From an uncultured bacterium (GTDB lineage: Bacteria > Elusimicrobiota > Elusimicrobia > Elusimicrobiales > Elusimicrobiaceae): a stretch of DNA of 64,000 nt. Position numbers and translations under genes: made by a program. The stretch covers positions 248,001-312,000 of the forward strand of contig CASFFZ010000001.1 of assembly GCA_949294095.1 (NCBI GenBank), given 5' to 3'. Below are positions 1 to 7,786 of this stretch, piece after piece. The stretch's first letter is position 1. Every line of letters begins with the position of its first letter. The notes below the pieces were generated by a model. The model worked only from the letters and a program-made list of their open reading frames with translations. It made no database searches and was not told the origin of the DNA.

Positions 1-1484
1 GTGTCTATGGCAAAATGCAATTTTCCGGGAAGGTACACCCACAGCAGTACCGCATCTAAAAATGAGGTGTGGTTCGCAATGATAAGCGCATTCCCCTGCA
101 AATTTTTCCAGTGTTCCAATCCGTTTACCTTTACGCCATACACCCAATTCAGCACGCGCGTCAAAATCATCCGGATGATATGGTGCGGCAACAACCCGCA
201 GATGTAGACAGCCGCCAACGCGTTGGCAAACGCAATTACCCCAAATACGGCAGGGATTGTAAAATGGGACGCTAGCAACAACGCACAAAAACCGCTGCCC
301 ACTACCATAAAAAGGGAATTCACGATGTTGTTCGTGGCAATCACGCGGGAGCGCGTGTTTTCCGTAGCCAAAAATTGCAACATCGCGTTGAGCGGAACGA
401 TGTACAAGCCCCCGCAAACGGCAAACCCGAGCAAATCCAGCGTAATGCGTCGGCCGGGCAACGTCATCAAAAACGCTTTATAATCCATCGGCTGCGCCGA
501 AGGGATATAGCCGGAAGTGGCAAGCGCCAAATCGGCCAGGAATACGGTCATCAACAGGGCGCTTATCGGCACGTATTTGCTGGTGATTTCCCCCTTTACC
601 AAAAATTGGCACAGCAAAGACCCTAACCCGATGCCACACGAAAAAAGCGTCAGCAGAAACGTAAATAATCCCGGCGTACCGTTTAAAATGCTGTGCGCCA
701 AAGAAGGCATTTGCGCAATCAACGCAGTACCCAACATCCAAAACCATGAAATACCTAAAATACAAAGAAAAATATTGTGGTTTTGTTTGGCGAAAGCCAT
801 ATTTTTCCATGTGCTGCGAAGAAAATTCTTATCCACCTTTAATTCCGCATTAATAGGCCTCTGCACCGGGATGAATAAACTGGCGGCCAAACCCAAAATT
901 GCTACCACCAAAATAATGCCTGCCAGCAATTTGTCACTCACGGCGAACGAATAGCCCCACAAATCAATCTGCGTCAAGGTGATGATGAGCCCGCCGAAAA
1001 TAGTACCTTGCAAAATAGATCCGTAGGTGCCGGCCTCAATAATACCGTTGCCCGCAATCAATTGTTTCTCGCCCAAAATATCCGGCAAAATACTGTATTT
1101 TACCGGGCCGAAAAACGCCGATTGCGTCCCCATCAAAAATAACACACCCAGCAACATCGGTATGTTCGTAGTCAAAAAGCCGATTCCAGCCAACAGGGCG
1201 ATGACCACCTCCAGCCCTTTGGTGGCTTTAATCAACACGTCTTTGCGGAATTTGTCGGCCAGTTCGCCCGCCATTGCTGAAAACAAGAAAAACGGAAGCA
1301 TAAATAACGCCACCGCCAGCGACACTACCACGGATTTGCTTTCCGAAGACATACTGGTTACTTTATACGTCACAAACGTGGCCATTGCCGTGCGAAAAAA
1401 ATTATCGTTAAATGCTCCTAAGTATTGCGTACAAAACAGAGCCAAAAAGGCGCGGTTAAAAAAAGTTTTAAGCAGTGAAATCAT
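1..1484 (-). CDS. MFS transporter fused to PlsC-like acyltransferase (partial, C-terminus beyond window)
   Basis: The minus strand is open from ATG at 1484 to the window edge (494 codons). It begins MISLLKTFFNRAFLALFCTQ and carries about twelve hydrophobic segments over the first 420 residues, like the lysophospholipid transporter LplT; the GAFNDNFFRTA stretch near residue 24 is typical of that group. It continues in frame into an acyltransferase start, IIANHTSFLDAVLL, with the HX4D catalytic motif at His472/Asp477. LplT-type proteins flip lysophospholipids inward and PlsC/Aas-type domains re-acylate them, so the fusion would do both steps of lysophospholipid repair at the inner membrane. An acyl-ACP synthetase domain may follow outside the window. 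An AAGGATCTCC sequence lies just before the start. Confidence 0.85.
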   Translation of the reverse strand, partial: MISLLKTFFNRAFLALFCTQYLGAFNDNFFRTAMATFVTYKVTSMSSESKSVVVSLAVALFMLPFFLFSAMAGELADKFRKDVLIKATKGLEVVIALLAGIGFLTTNIPMLLGVLFLMGTQSAFFGPVKYSILPDILGEKQLIAGNGIIEAGTYGSILQGTIFGGLIITLTQIDLWGYSFAVSDKLLAGIILVVAILGLAASLFIPVQRPINAELKVDKNFLRSTWKNMAFAKQNHNIFLCILGISWFWMLGTALIAQMPSLAHSILNGTPGLFTFLLTLFSCGIGLGSLLCQFLVKGEITSKYVPISALLMTVFLADLALATSGYIPSAQPMDYKAFLMTLPGRRITLDLLGFAVCGGLYIVPLNAMLQFLATENTRSRVIATNNIVNSLFMVVGSGFCALLLASHFTIPAVFGVIAFANALAAVYICGLLPHHIIRMILTRVLNWVYGVKVNGLEHWKNLQGNALIIANHTSFLDAVLLWVYLPGKLHFAID

Positions 1485-1842
1485 TATGGAGATCCTTGAT
1501 ATGCAAAAAATTGAATAACATAAAACCGTTTCCATGCAAGGAAATAGTCTTATAAATTCTTTTTTAGTTTATCATATTTTTTAGCAAAGTCAGCCGCAAG
1601 CACCCTTTAGGTTTTACAATAAGTGTGTAAAACTGTTGGAAAATGGTTTATTTATTTTAATTTTAGCTGGCCGTTTTCTTACAATTAACCGTGCAATTCC
1701 TTGTCAAAAGTGCCCCAAACAAAAATGTGGTTAGAAGCCGTTTTTAAGGGTTCGTTCTCGTCGGGAAAGCAAAATATGCCAATAAATGACATTGGTGGAG
1801 AAAAAGTTGTAAAAATATTCTAAAAACGAGTCCCATATTTAC

Positions 1843-1870
1843 TCCCATCGAACTTTGGATGGGATTTTTT
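1843..1870 (+). terminator. Hairpin-T terminator, orphan
   Basis: Arms TCCCATC (1843-1849) and GATGGGA (1858-1864) with an 8-nt loop are followed by six T. No plus-strand gene lies upstream inside the window. Confidence 0.55.
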
Positions 1871-1890
1871 AATGCCTTTTTAGCTTGTTT

Positions 1891-1920
1891 ATCCCCGGCT
1901 ATCGTCGGGGATTTTTTGTT
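1891..1920 (+). terminator. Hairpin-T terminator, orphan (second in tandem)
   Basis: Arms ATCCCCG (1891-1897) and CGGGGAT (1906-1912) flank an 8-nt loop and are followed by a T run. It lies 20 nt after the previous hairpin, so the pair would strongly stop any rightward transcript. Confidence 0.6.
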
Positions 1921-1979
1921 TTAAGCCTCTCTGGGGCAAACGGATACTTTTGCCTGTGGCGCATTTTGCCCCCAAAAGC

Positions 1980-2014
1980 AAGGGCAAAAGGTATCTTTGT
2001 ATCCTTTTGCCCTT
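1980..2014. repeat. Perfect 12-bp inverted repeat
   Basis: AAGGGCAAAAGG (1980-1991) and CCTTTTGCCCTT (2003-2014) are perfect complements around an 11-nt loop. There is no T run after it, so it is not an obvious terminator. It could be an operator or a cruciform about 90 bp upstream of the GIY-YIG gene. Confidence 0.5.
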
Positions 2015-2100
2015 CATTTAACTGCCCAGAATTTAATTTTGTATAAAACTAAAAATTAATATAATCAAAACAAAGAGTTTATCAATATGGAAATCTGATT

Positions 2101-2676
2101 ATGAAAAATAAAGATTATTCTTTTTATATTTATGCCTTAAAAGATGGAAGAAAAAATCCCGCACAAATTTTCTATATAGGAAAAGGGACAGGGATGAGAA
2201 AAGATGAACACTTACTAAATATAGACAATACAAACAAAGGGCAGTTTATCCAAGAAATTATTCAAGATGGCGGAAAAGTTATTGTAAGTACTCTTATTGA
2301 CAATTTAACTGAACAGCAAGCTTTAACACTGGAAGCAGAACTTATTGCCTCTTTTGGAACAGAAAAAAATGGCGGAATCTTAAAGAATTCAGTCACGCCC
2401 AACCCTTCTATCACTTCTTCGAAACGGGAATTAAATTTGCCTGTTGGAGTTTATGAACTGGCAACTATAGGACTAGACTTTATGAAAAAAGCTATATTAG
2501 AGTTTTTAGAAGCTAATCCCGATGGTATAAAAAATGCTGAATTCGCAAGATATCTTAATTTACATTCAGATAATGCCGGCAAACAAAAAGATTATCTAAC
2601 CTATTCTATCCTAGGAATATTAATGAGAGAAAATAAAATCAGAAAAGAACCTCATGGGAAATATAAAATAAATTAA
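2101..2676 (+). CDS. GIY-YIG nuclease family protein with C-terminal winged-helix-like region
   Basis: The 191-residue protein opens with FYIYALKDG and then IFYIGKGTGMRKDEH, which matches the GIY-YIG nuclease core (the variant resembling the LEM-3/COG3680 group), including an Arg and His after the YIG strand. Residues about 125-191 look like a small winged helix, suggesting sequence recognition. GIY-YIG enzymes cut DNA as homing, repair or restriction nucleases; which applies here is not decided by sequence. The gene is markedly AT-rich relative to its neighbours, which suggests acquisition. It is followed 37 nt later by an equally AT-rich unknown gene. The SD is weak (TATGGAAATC); TATAAT lies at 2060-2065. 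Confidence 0.8.
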   Translation: MKNKDYSFYIYALKDGRKNPAQIFYIGKGTGMRKDEHLLNIDNTNKGQFIQEIIQDGGKVIVSTLIDNLTEQQALTLEAELIASFGTEKNGGILKNSVTPNPSITSSKRELNLPVGVYELATIGLDFMKKAILEFLEANPDGIKNAEFARYLNLHSDNAGKQKDYLTYSILGILMRENKIRKEPHGKYKIN

Positions 2677-2713
2677 AGCAACTAGCGTCTATTATATTTA
2701 AGGGACATATTAT

Positions 2714-3247
2714 ATGATTTTTGATTCTCGTCCTTGGAAAAAAGAATTATCCAAACTAAGCCAAATTATATATCGGGCAAGATTCAAAACGAAGTTATCT
2801 GAATCCCGGGATATTGCTTACGAAAAAGCAATCTTCATTTCGGCATATATTGTTAGGAAATTGTTCGAAGCATCTAAATTGTCTTATAAACTAAAAGAAA
2901 TTTCTTGCCCTATAAAAAAATACCCCAATATTAAACACGTTAATTTATTTAACTGGCATAATATTGATCAAGTTTTTGATCTGAATAATCCGGCTAAACA
3001 CTCTCTGAATATTAAAAAATTATGTAACTATTTAATTCATAGTTTTATATTTATACTTTCTTATAATGAGAGAAATTCTTTAAATGGATTCTTTTTTACT
3101 TCAGACAAAGAAAAAAACAACTCACTTTATTCTATTCAAATAAAGGATTTTATAAATATATTACAAAAGATAGTTAAAGACGAAAAAATTCACAGCAGAT
3201 ATATAAAAGATAAAAATGGGGATTTAAAAGAAATAGACCCGAGTTAA
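2714..3247 (+). CDS. Hypothetical protein, AT-rich, paired with GIY-YIG gene
   Basis: This 177-residue protein is not recognised. It is basic and Lys/Asn/Ile-rich, with no signal peptide and no obvious membrane segment apart from a short hydrophobic stretch (LIHSFIFILSY, about residues 108-118). The N-terminal half is predicted mostly helical. It shares low GC with the upstream nuclease gene and the same direction, so the two probably arrived together and may be co-transcribed. A partner, immunity or target-recognition role is possible but unsupported. Confidence 0.65.
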   Translation: MIFDSRPWKKELSKLSQIIYRARFKTKLSESRDIAYEKAIFISAYIVRKLFEASKLSYKLKEISCPIKKYPNIKHVNLFNWHNIDQVFDLNNPAKHSLNIKKLCNYLIHSFIFILSYNERNSLNGFFFTSDKEKNNSLYSIQIKDFINILQKIVKDEKIHSRYIKDKNGDLKEIDPS

Positions 3248-3256
3248 AAAATAAGC

Positions 3257-3586
3257 TTATTTATTAATTTTTTCCCTTTTTTCACTCAGTAGCTGGCTCA
3301 CGCGGGCGGAGCTCATACCAAGGGCCGTGGCACATTCCCGCTGGGAAAGGTCATTCACGCGCATATATTCCCGTATCTGTAAGGCAAGCGCTTTATAATA
3401 CGTCCTTTTGTCTATCTTGGGTGCTTCGGGATTGGCTTTAACCCGTTTGTTGCGCCGCATATAATTGGGTTTTACTGCCGCGTGGAATGCAACACTTACC
3501 CCGTTGGGGAGCAAAACCTCTCTATTTTCCCCTTGGTATGCCTCATCCAGTCGCTGCAGCCTTTCAGAATCCCGTTTGATATGCAA
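3257..3586 (-). CDS. Small helix-turn-helix protein, possibly 5'-truncated
   Basis: The 109-residue frame ends with a helix-turn-helix, LSQRECATALGMSSARVSQLL, of the XRE/sigma-like kind, preceded by a basic linker (YMRRNKRVKANPEAPK). It is likely DNA-binding. The only start in frame before an upstream stop is TTG at 3586, with no SD. The frame stays open to about 3652 without an ATG, so the gene may have lost its 5' end when the divergent pilin gene arrived, or may use TTG. It could be a leftover of a mobile element regulator or the C-terminal part of a recombinase. Confidence 0.55.
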   Translation of the reverse strand: MHIKRDSERLQRLDEAYQGENREVLLPNGVSVAFHAAVKPNYMRRNKRVKANPEAPKIDKRTYYKALALQIREYMRVNDLSQRECATALGMSSARVSQLLSEKREKINK

Positions 3587-3627
3587 AAACGGCGAAATGA
3601 TGCCGGCGGCGACCCCATTTTTTTTGC

Positions 3628-3633
3628 TATACT
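3628..3633 (+). promoter_or_regulatory. -10 box 5 nt before pilin start codon, behind a T8 run
   Basis: TATACT ends 5 nt before the pilin ATG at 3639 and is preceded by eight T (3618-3625). Transcription from it would start at or next to the ATG, giving a leaderless message; no SD is present. Confidence 0.5.
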
Positions 3634-3638
3634 GAATT

Positions 3639-4184
3639 ATGGGAAAAATATATCAACACATTTTATTTTCGGTTACAAACAGTGCCAAAAACAAGCAAAC
3701 AGGTTTTACGTTAATTGAACTGTTAGTGGTTGTGTTGATTATTGGTATTTTGGCAGCCGTCGCTTTGCCGCAATATCAAAAAGCGGTGGACAAAAGCCGT
3801 TTTGCCCCCTATATAGCAATAGGCCGCAGCATACGCAATGCACAAGAATTATATTATTTGGCAAATGGCACATATGCCTATTCTTTATCCGACCTGGACT
3901 ATTCCTTCCCTTCCGGCTGTAACGTAGGCTCTGCAAATACCGCCTTTTGCGGGCCGGTGGCCTTTAATAATCATTCCGCCAATTCCCAATCGCTGGGCGT
4001 ACTTATTGTAACGCTTTGTCAAAATTTGGACAATAATACCAGTTCCACGTGTTTCTATAATAAAAATGCAGTAGCCAGCATGTGGCTGTACTACAACCAT
4101 CATGATTCCACACCCGGAAAAGACAATTGCGTCTGGTCGGACTCCCGCGGCCACAGCTTGTGCCGCTCCATTACCGGCCAATAA
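3639..4184 (+). CDS. Type IV pilin-like protein (prepilin)
   Basis: The 181-residue protein carries the class III prepilin signal G22-F with Glu at mature position 5 (GFTLIELLVVVLIIGIL), followed by the PQYQKAV segment usual in PilE/PilA-like pilins. The leader before the cleavage site is long (22 residues). The C-terminal domain has several Cys that could form disulfides. It would be processed by prepilin peptidase and assembled into a pilus or pseudopilus; no assembly genes lie in the window. The start at 3639 has no SD and sits 5 nt after a -10 box. It is one of three pilin genes here, isolated from the other two at 37-38.8 kb. Confidence 0.88.
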   Translation: MGKIYQHILFSVTNSAKNKQTGFTLIELLVVVLIIGILAAVALPQYQKAVDKSRFAPYIAIGRSIRNAQELYYLANGTYAYSLSDLDYSFPSGCNVGSANTAFCGPVAFNNHSANSQSLGVLIVTLCQNLDNNTSSTCFYNKNAVASMWLYYNHHDSTPGKDNCVWSDSRGHSLCRSITGQ

Positions 4185-4212
4185 TCCGGACGCGTTTTTT
4201 GTATCTTACAAA

Positions 4213-4270
4213 AAAGCTCATGCCGCCGTTCGGCTTTCCTGCAGGATTGCCGGATAGCGGTATGAGCTTT
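4213..4270. terminator. Long-stem bidirectional terminator
   Basis: AAAGCTCATGCCGC (4213-4226) pairs with GCGGTATGAGCTTT (4257-4270) with one wobble; a smaller inner hairpin is possible. T-rich sequence follows on the plus side and six T follow on the minus side, so it can end both the pilin gene and leftward transcription from the acetyltransferase remnant. Confidence 0.65.
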
Positions 4271-4304
4271 ATTTTCTAGACGCCCCGGCGTTCGCGGAAA
4301 CAAC

Positions 4305-4560
4305 TTATTTGCTGGCCTCACACAACCTGTCTGCGTTTGAAAGGACTTTTGCTTCGGAACTCTCTATTATTTTCAATACTTTAGCAGGCACACCGCCCAC
4401 AACAGCCCGGGAGGGCACATCTTTTGTTGCCATGGCCCCTTCCCCTATTTTTACGCCGGGCAAAATGGTAGCATTGGCGCCAATCCATATGTTTCCCCCG
4501 ATAAAATCATCTTTTCAACCAGCCGTGCGCCATCTGGAAAACGCTGCATACTTGAGCGCG
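4305..4560 (-). pseudogene. Hexapeptide-repeat acetyltransferase remnant
   Basis: Read leftward, 4514 to 4305 encodes [20 protein letters not shown], then [20 protein letters not shown] and a short tail ending at TAA (4307-4305). This is the C-terminal end of a left-handed beta-helix acetyltransferase (maltose/galactoside O-acetyltransferase or serine acetyltransferase family). About one helix rung is missing between KIGEGA and ATKDVP, an in-frame TGA lies at 4517-4515, and no intact N-terminal part is found upstream. The gene is therefore decayed. The upstream limit is approximate. Confidence 0.7.
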
Positions 4561-4723
4561 GATTACACCACGTTATAGCGGATTAGATTGCCAGCAACAA
4601 CGAAAAAACCCTTTTGCTCCCAAACGCTGCATCCAGCAATGCTTAACTCATTTAAAATTCTAATATAAAAAAACCCCGTTTGCAGAAATAAACTTTTTTA
4701 TAATAAGGGAAAGGAGGACGTGT

Positions 4724-5815
4724 ATGAAAAAAATTTTCTCTTGCCTGCTGGCCGCCGGACTGCTGGCCGGGCAAACGCCGGCAGACGCCTGCACCGGCAT
4801 TGCGTTTCAAACAAAAGACGGCGCCCGCCTGCAGGCGCGCACCATTGAGTGGGGCGGGTTTCCGCTGGAAAGCCAACTGGTCATTATGCCGCGGGGGCAA
4901 CAAAACACCTCGCTTACGCCGCAGGGGCAAAACGGCCTTTCCTGGAAAAATAAATACGGTGCCGTGGGGATTAGTGTCGTCAAAGCCCCCTTTATCGGCG
5001 AAGGCGTGAACGAAAAAGGCTTGGCCGCCGGTATTTTTTATTTTTCCGGCTATGGCAGTTTAGCCCCGTTTAACCCGAAGCGGGCCAAAAAGTCCGTGGC
5101 GGATGTGGAACTGGTGCGCTGGATGCTGACCAACTTCGCCACCGTAGACGAAGTGATTAAAGGCTTGAAAAAAATTGACATCATCACCATTTACCCCCCG
5201 CAGCAAGGGCAAGAAACCGCTTCCACCGGGCATTGGCGCATCGCGGACGCTACGGGGCGGAGCATCGTGCTGGAAATTGAGAACAACGGCGAGCGGCACA
5301 TCTACGAAAACACCGTGGGCGTGCTGACCAATTCCCCTTCTTTTCCGTGGCAGGTAACGCATTTAAAAAACTACGTGCACCTGCAGGCGGGCGACGTAAA
5401 ACCCGTTTCCTACGGCGATACCACCTTAGCGGCTTTTGGGGCCGGCGCCGGCATGTGGGGCCTGCCGGGGGACATTACCCCCCCTTCCCGCTTTGTCCGG
5501 GCGTTTTTCTATCTGCACACCGCTCCCCAAGCGCCTACGGCGCAGGCGGGTGTATTGCAGGCGTTTCATATTTTAAACAACTTTGACATCCCGATTGGGG
5601 TGGAATTTGCGGCGGGCGAAAAAATCCCGGATCTGCCCAGCGCCACCCAATGGACGAGCGTAACCGATATGACGCACCCTGCTTTCTACTACCGCACGAT
5701 GAACAACAGCCAAATCCGGCAAATTGATTTAAGCAAGATAGACTTTGCCTCCGTTTCTTCGCAGGTCTTGCCGCTGGACAAAACGCCGGAGCAGATAGAA
5801 ACGCTTTCGTTCTAA
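4724..5815 (+). CDS. Exported choloylglycine hydrolase family protein (bile salt hydrolase / penicillin V acylase type)
   Basis: The 363-residue protein has a signal peptide (MKKIFSCLLAAGLLAG) ending at ADA, so processing exposes Cys23 of CTGIAF as the N-terminal nucleophile of an Ntn hydrolase. LQARTIEW supplies the Arg of the active site, with Glu where many bile salt hydrolases have Asp. TNSP near residue 205 fits the oxyanion region. The family cleaves amide bonds in conjugated bile salts, penicillin V or acyl-homoserine lactones. The exported form resembles the Gram-negative cluster, whose substrate preference is hard to assign by sequence. AGGAGG lies before the ATG, and TATAAT at about 4699-4704 is a likely -10. 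It ends at a strong terminator and is a single-gene unit. Confidence 0.85.
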   Translation: MKKIFSCLLAAGLLAGQTPADACTGIAFQTKDGARLQARTIEWGGFPLESQLVIMPRGQQNTSLTPQGQNGLSWKNKYGAVGISVVKAPFIGEGVNEKGLAAGIFYFSGYGSLAPFNPKRAKKSVADVELVRWMLTNFATVDEVIKGLKKIDIITIYPPQQGQETASTGHWRIADATGRSIVLEIENNGERHIYENTVGVLTNSPSFPWQVTHLKNYVHLQAGDVKPVSYGDTTLAAFGAGAGMWGLPGDITPPSRFVRAFFYLHTAPQAPTAQAGVLQAFHILNNFDIPIGVEFAAGEKIPDLPSATQWTSVTDMTHPAFYYRTMNNSQIRQIDLSKIDFASVSSQVLPLDKTPEQIETLSF

Positions 5816-5830
5816 CAAAAATACATGTGC

Positions 5831-5860
5831 AAAACCCCGGGCATATGCCCGGGGTTTTTT
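5831..5860 (+). terminator. Rho-independent terminator of the choloylglycine hydrolase gene
   Basis: CCCCGGGCATATGCCCGGGG palindrome followed by six T. Confidence 0.9.
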
Positions 5861-5901
5861 ATACGCCTGTTCAGAAAATCCGCCCATTGGAATTGTCCCG
5901 C

Positions 5902-5938
5902 AAAAAAGCGCCTCCTCACTTTTGAGGAGGCGCTTTTT
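5902..5938 (-). terminator. Terminator of the PTS gene
   Basis: GCGCCTCCTC and GAGGAGGCGC arms with a short loop are flanked by A and T runs. It lies just downstream of the leftward PTS gene and may work in both directions. Confidence 0.85.
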
Positions 5939-5954
5939 AATGCATCGGCTAAAC

Positions 5955-7652
5955 TTATTTTCCGGCGGCGCGTTTTTTATCCATATACTCTTGGAGTTTC
6001 GGTTTAATAACGCTTACCACCGGGCCATATACTACCTGGATGGCGGTGCCGTTAATCACTACGCCCAAGGCGCCTGCTTTTTTAAGAAGAGCCTTGTCAA
6101 TTTTGCTGCTGTCCTGCACGTTTAAGCGCAGGCGCGTAGCGCAGCATTCCGGGTTTTCCATATTGTCCAACCCGCCTAAACCGGCAATAATGTTTTCCAT
6201 TTGTTCGTCGCGCTCAAAGCCGGAGGGTTGCTCAGCCGGCGCTTGGGCGGCGGCAGGCGTTTGCGCCGCTTGTTCGGCGGCTTCTTTCTTTTCTTGCTTG
6301 GCCTGGTAATCGGCTTTGGTGTAGAGCTTGGTTTCCTGATCGTCTGCTTCGCGGCCGGGCGTAGGCAAATTCCACTTCAAGATTACCCAGCGGAACAGGT
6401 AGTAATACACCACAAAGTAGATGACGAAAATCGGCAGCAGGCGCACCCAGTTGGTTTTGTCGTTGCCCTGCATCACGCCGTAGAGCACGTAATCAATCAA
6501 CCCGCACGAGAATGTCGTGCCGATGGTAATTTGGAACACGTGCATCAGCACAAACGACAGCCCCGCAAATACGCAGTGTACCACATACAACAGCGGCGCC
6601 ACAAACAGGAAGGTAAATTCAATCGGTTCCGTGATACCGGTTAAGAACGAGGTCAGCGCGGCCGAGAACAACAGCCCGCCCACCAGTTTGCGTTTGTTGG
6701 TTTTGGCGGTATTATACATAGCCAGCGCGGCGCCCATTAATCCGCCCATCATAATGGCGTATTTGCCCGTCATAAAGCGGGCGGCTTCAATGGCAAAGTG
6801 CTGGGTGTTGTGCGAAGCCAGCTGGGCAAAGAAAATGTTCTGCGCGCCGTAATACATTGTGCCGTCAATGTTCATCGCACCGCCCAGGCCCGACTGCCAA
6901 AACGGCATATAGAACACATGGTGCAGGCCGAACGGAATCAGCGCGCGTTCCATAAACCCAAAGATAAATGTTCCGTAGTAGCCGGTCTTTACCACCAAGG
7001 CGCCGCTGGCCAAAATCAGGCGTTGGATCGGCGGCCAAATGTAGAAGCAGATAACCCCCAGCACAATGGCGGCCAAAGTACAGATAATCGGCACAAAGCG
7101 CACACCGCCAAAAAACGAGAATACCACCGGCAATTCAATGCGGTAAAAGCGGTTGTGCAGGCAGGCCACCGCCAGCCCCACCAAGATCCCGCCGAAAATA
7201 CCCATTTCCAAGGTTTGAATGCCCAGCGTCGTGCCGATAGTGCCGGCGATGACATCCGAAGCCAGTTTGCCGTCGGGCAGCACCTGCCCGGAGAAAACCA
7301 GCAGTTCGTGAATGGTTACGTGCATGATGATAAACGACAGCGCCGCCGAAAGCACGGCCACGGCTTTTTCTTCCTTGGCCATACCCATCGCCACCGCCAA
7401 GGCAAACAGCAGCGGCAGGTTGGCAAACACCGCGTTGCCCACGGAGCTCATCAGCATAAACACATGGTTGAGCACGGTACCGGCCCCCATGATGGATTCC
7501 AACCCGTACTGCTGCACCGTAGAAAGGTTGGAAAAAGAAGCGCCGATACCCAATAGAAGCCCCGCTACGGGGAGAATGGATATCGGCAGGAAGAACGAAC
7601 GGCCTATCGTTTGTATGACGGTAAGAATCTTATGGTTTTTGGACGAAGCCAT
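5955..7652 (-). CDS. PTS sugar permease, glucose/N-acetylglucosamine family, fused IIC-IIB
   Basis: The 565-residue protein has an N-terminal EIIC membrane domain (about ten hydrophobic segments, residues 15-430) containing GITEPIEFTFLFVAPLLY, the sugar-site loop of the glucose family. An Ala/Gln/Pro-rich linker leads to a C-terminal EIIB domain with the phosphorylation site CCATRLRL near residue 503. No EIIA domain is present, so phosphate must come from a separate IIA. It resembles PtsG, MalX and NagE; sugar specificity cannot be fixed from sequence. It transports and phosphorylates a hexose or amino sugar. The SD is AGGAG before ATG at 7652. A single-gene unit with its own terminator. Confidence 0.88.
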   Translation of the reverse strand: MASSKNHKILTVIQTIGRSFFLPISILPVAGLLLGIGASFSNLSTVQQYGLESIMGAGTVLNHVFMLMSSVGNAVFANLPLLFALAVAMGMAKEEKAVAVLSAALSFIIMHVTIHELLVFSGQVLPDGKLASDVIAGTIGTTLGIQTLEMGIFGGILVGLAVACLHNRFYRIELPVVFSFFGGVRFVPIICTLAAIVLGVICFYIWPPIQRLILASGALVVKTGYYGTFIFGFMERALIPFGLHHVFYMPFWQSGLGGAMNIDGTMYYGAQNIFFAQLASHNTQHFAIEAARFMTGKYAIMMGGLMGAALAMYNTAKTNKRKLVGGLLFSAALTSFLTGITEPIEFTFLFVAPLLYVVHCVFAGLSFVLMHVFQITIGTTFSCGLIDYVLYGVMQGNDKTNWVRLLPIFVIYFVVYYYLFRWVILKWNLPTPGREADDQETKLYTKADYQAKQEKKEAAEQAAQTPAAAQAPAEQPSGFERDEQMENIIAGLGGLDNMENPECCATRLRLNVQDSSKIDKALLKKAGALGVVINGTAIQVVYGPVVSVIKPKLQEYMDKKRAAGK

Positions 7653-7786
7653 ACGACACTCCTCTATGTAATTAAGATATTTGCTAAATAAGAAGTCTTG
7701 CTGCAGGGGGAATGCCCCCTACTTGGATATTATCTTTTTTGGCGGGGTTCTTCAATAACCAAACGCCGCGGGCGGGCCGCGGCGGA

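Larger units (their letters stand above)
1485..2100. other. AT-rich gene-free stretch between divergent genes
   Basis: No convincing coding frame was found. The stretch holds two plus-strand terminator-like hairpins in tandem and a longer inverted repeat (entered separately), then a promoter-like TATAAT at 2060-2065 ahead of the GIY-YIG gene. Composition shifts from the GC-rich style of the core genes to AT-rich. No gene on the plus strand upstream would use the terminators, so this may be the remnant of a lost gene or may encode a small RNA. Neither is shown. Confidence 0.5.

Noticed and set aside
4309..4578. 89-codon plus-strand frame over the acetyltransferase remnant
   Set aside because: The opposite strand carries clear hexapeptide acetyltransferase sequence; the plus frame is its shadow.
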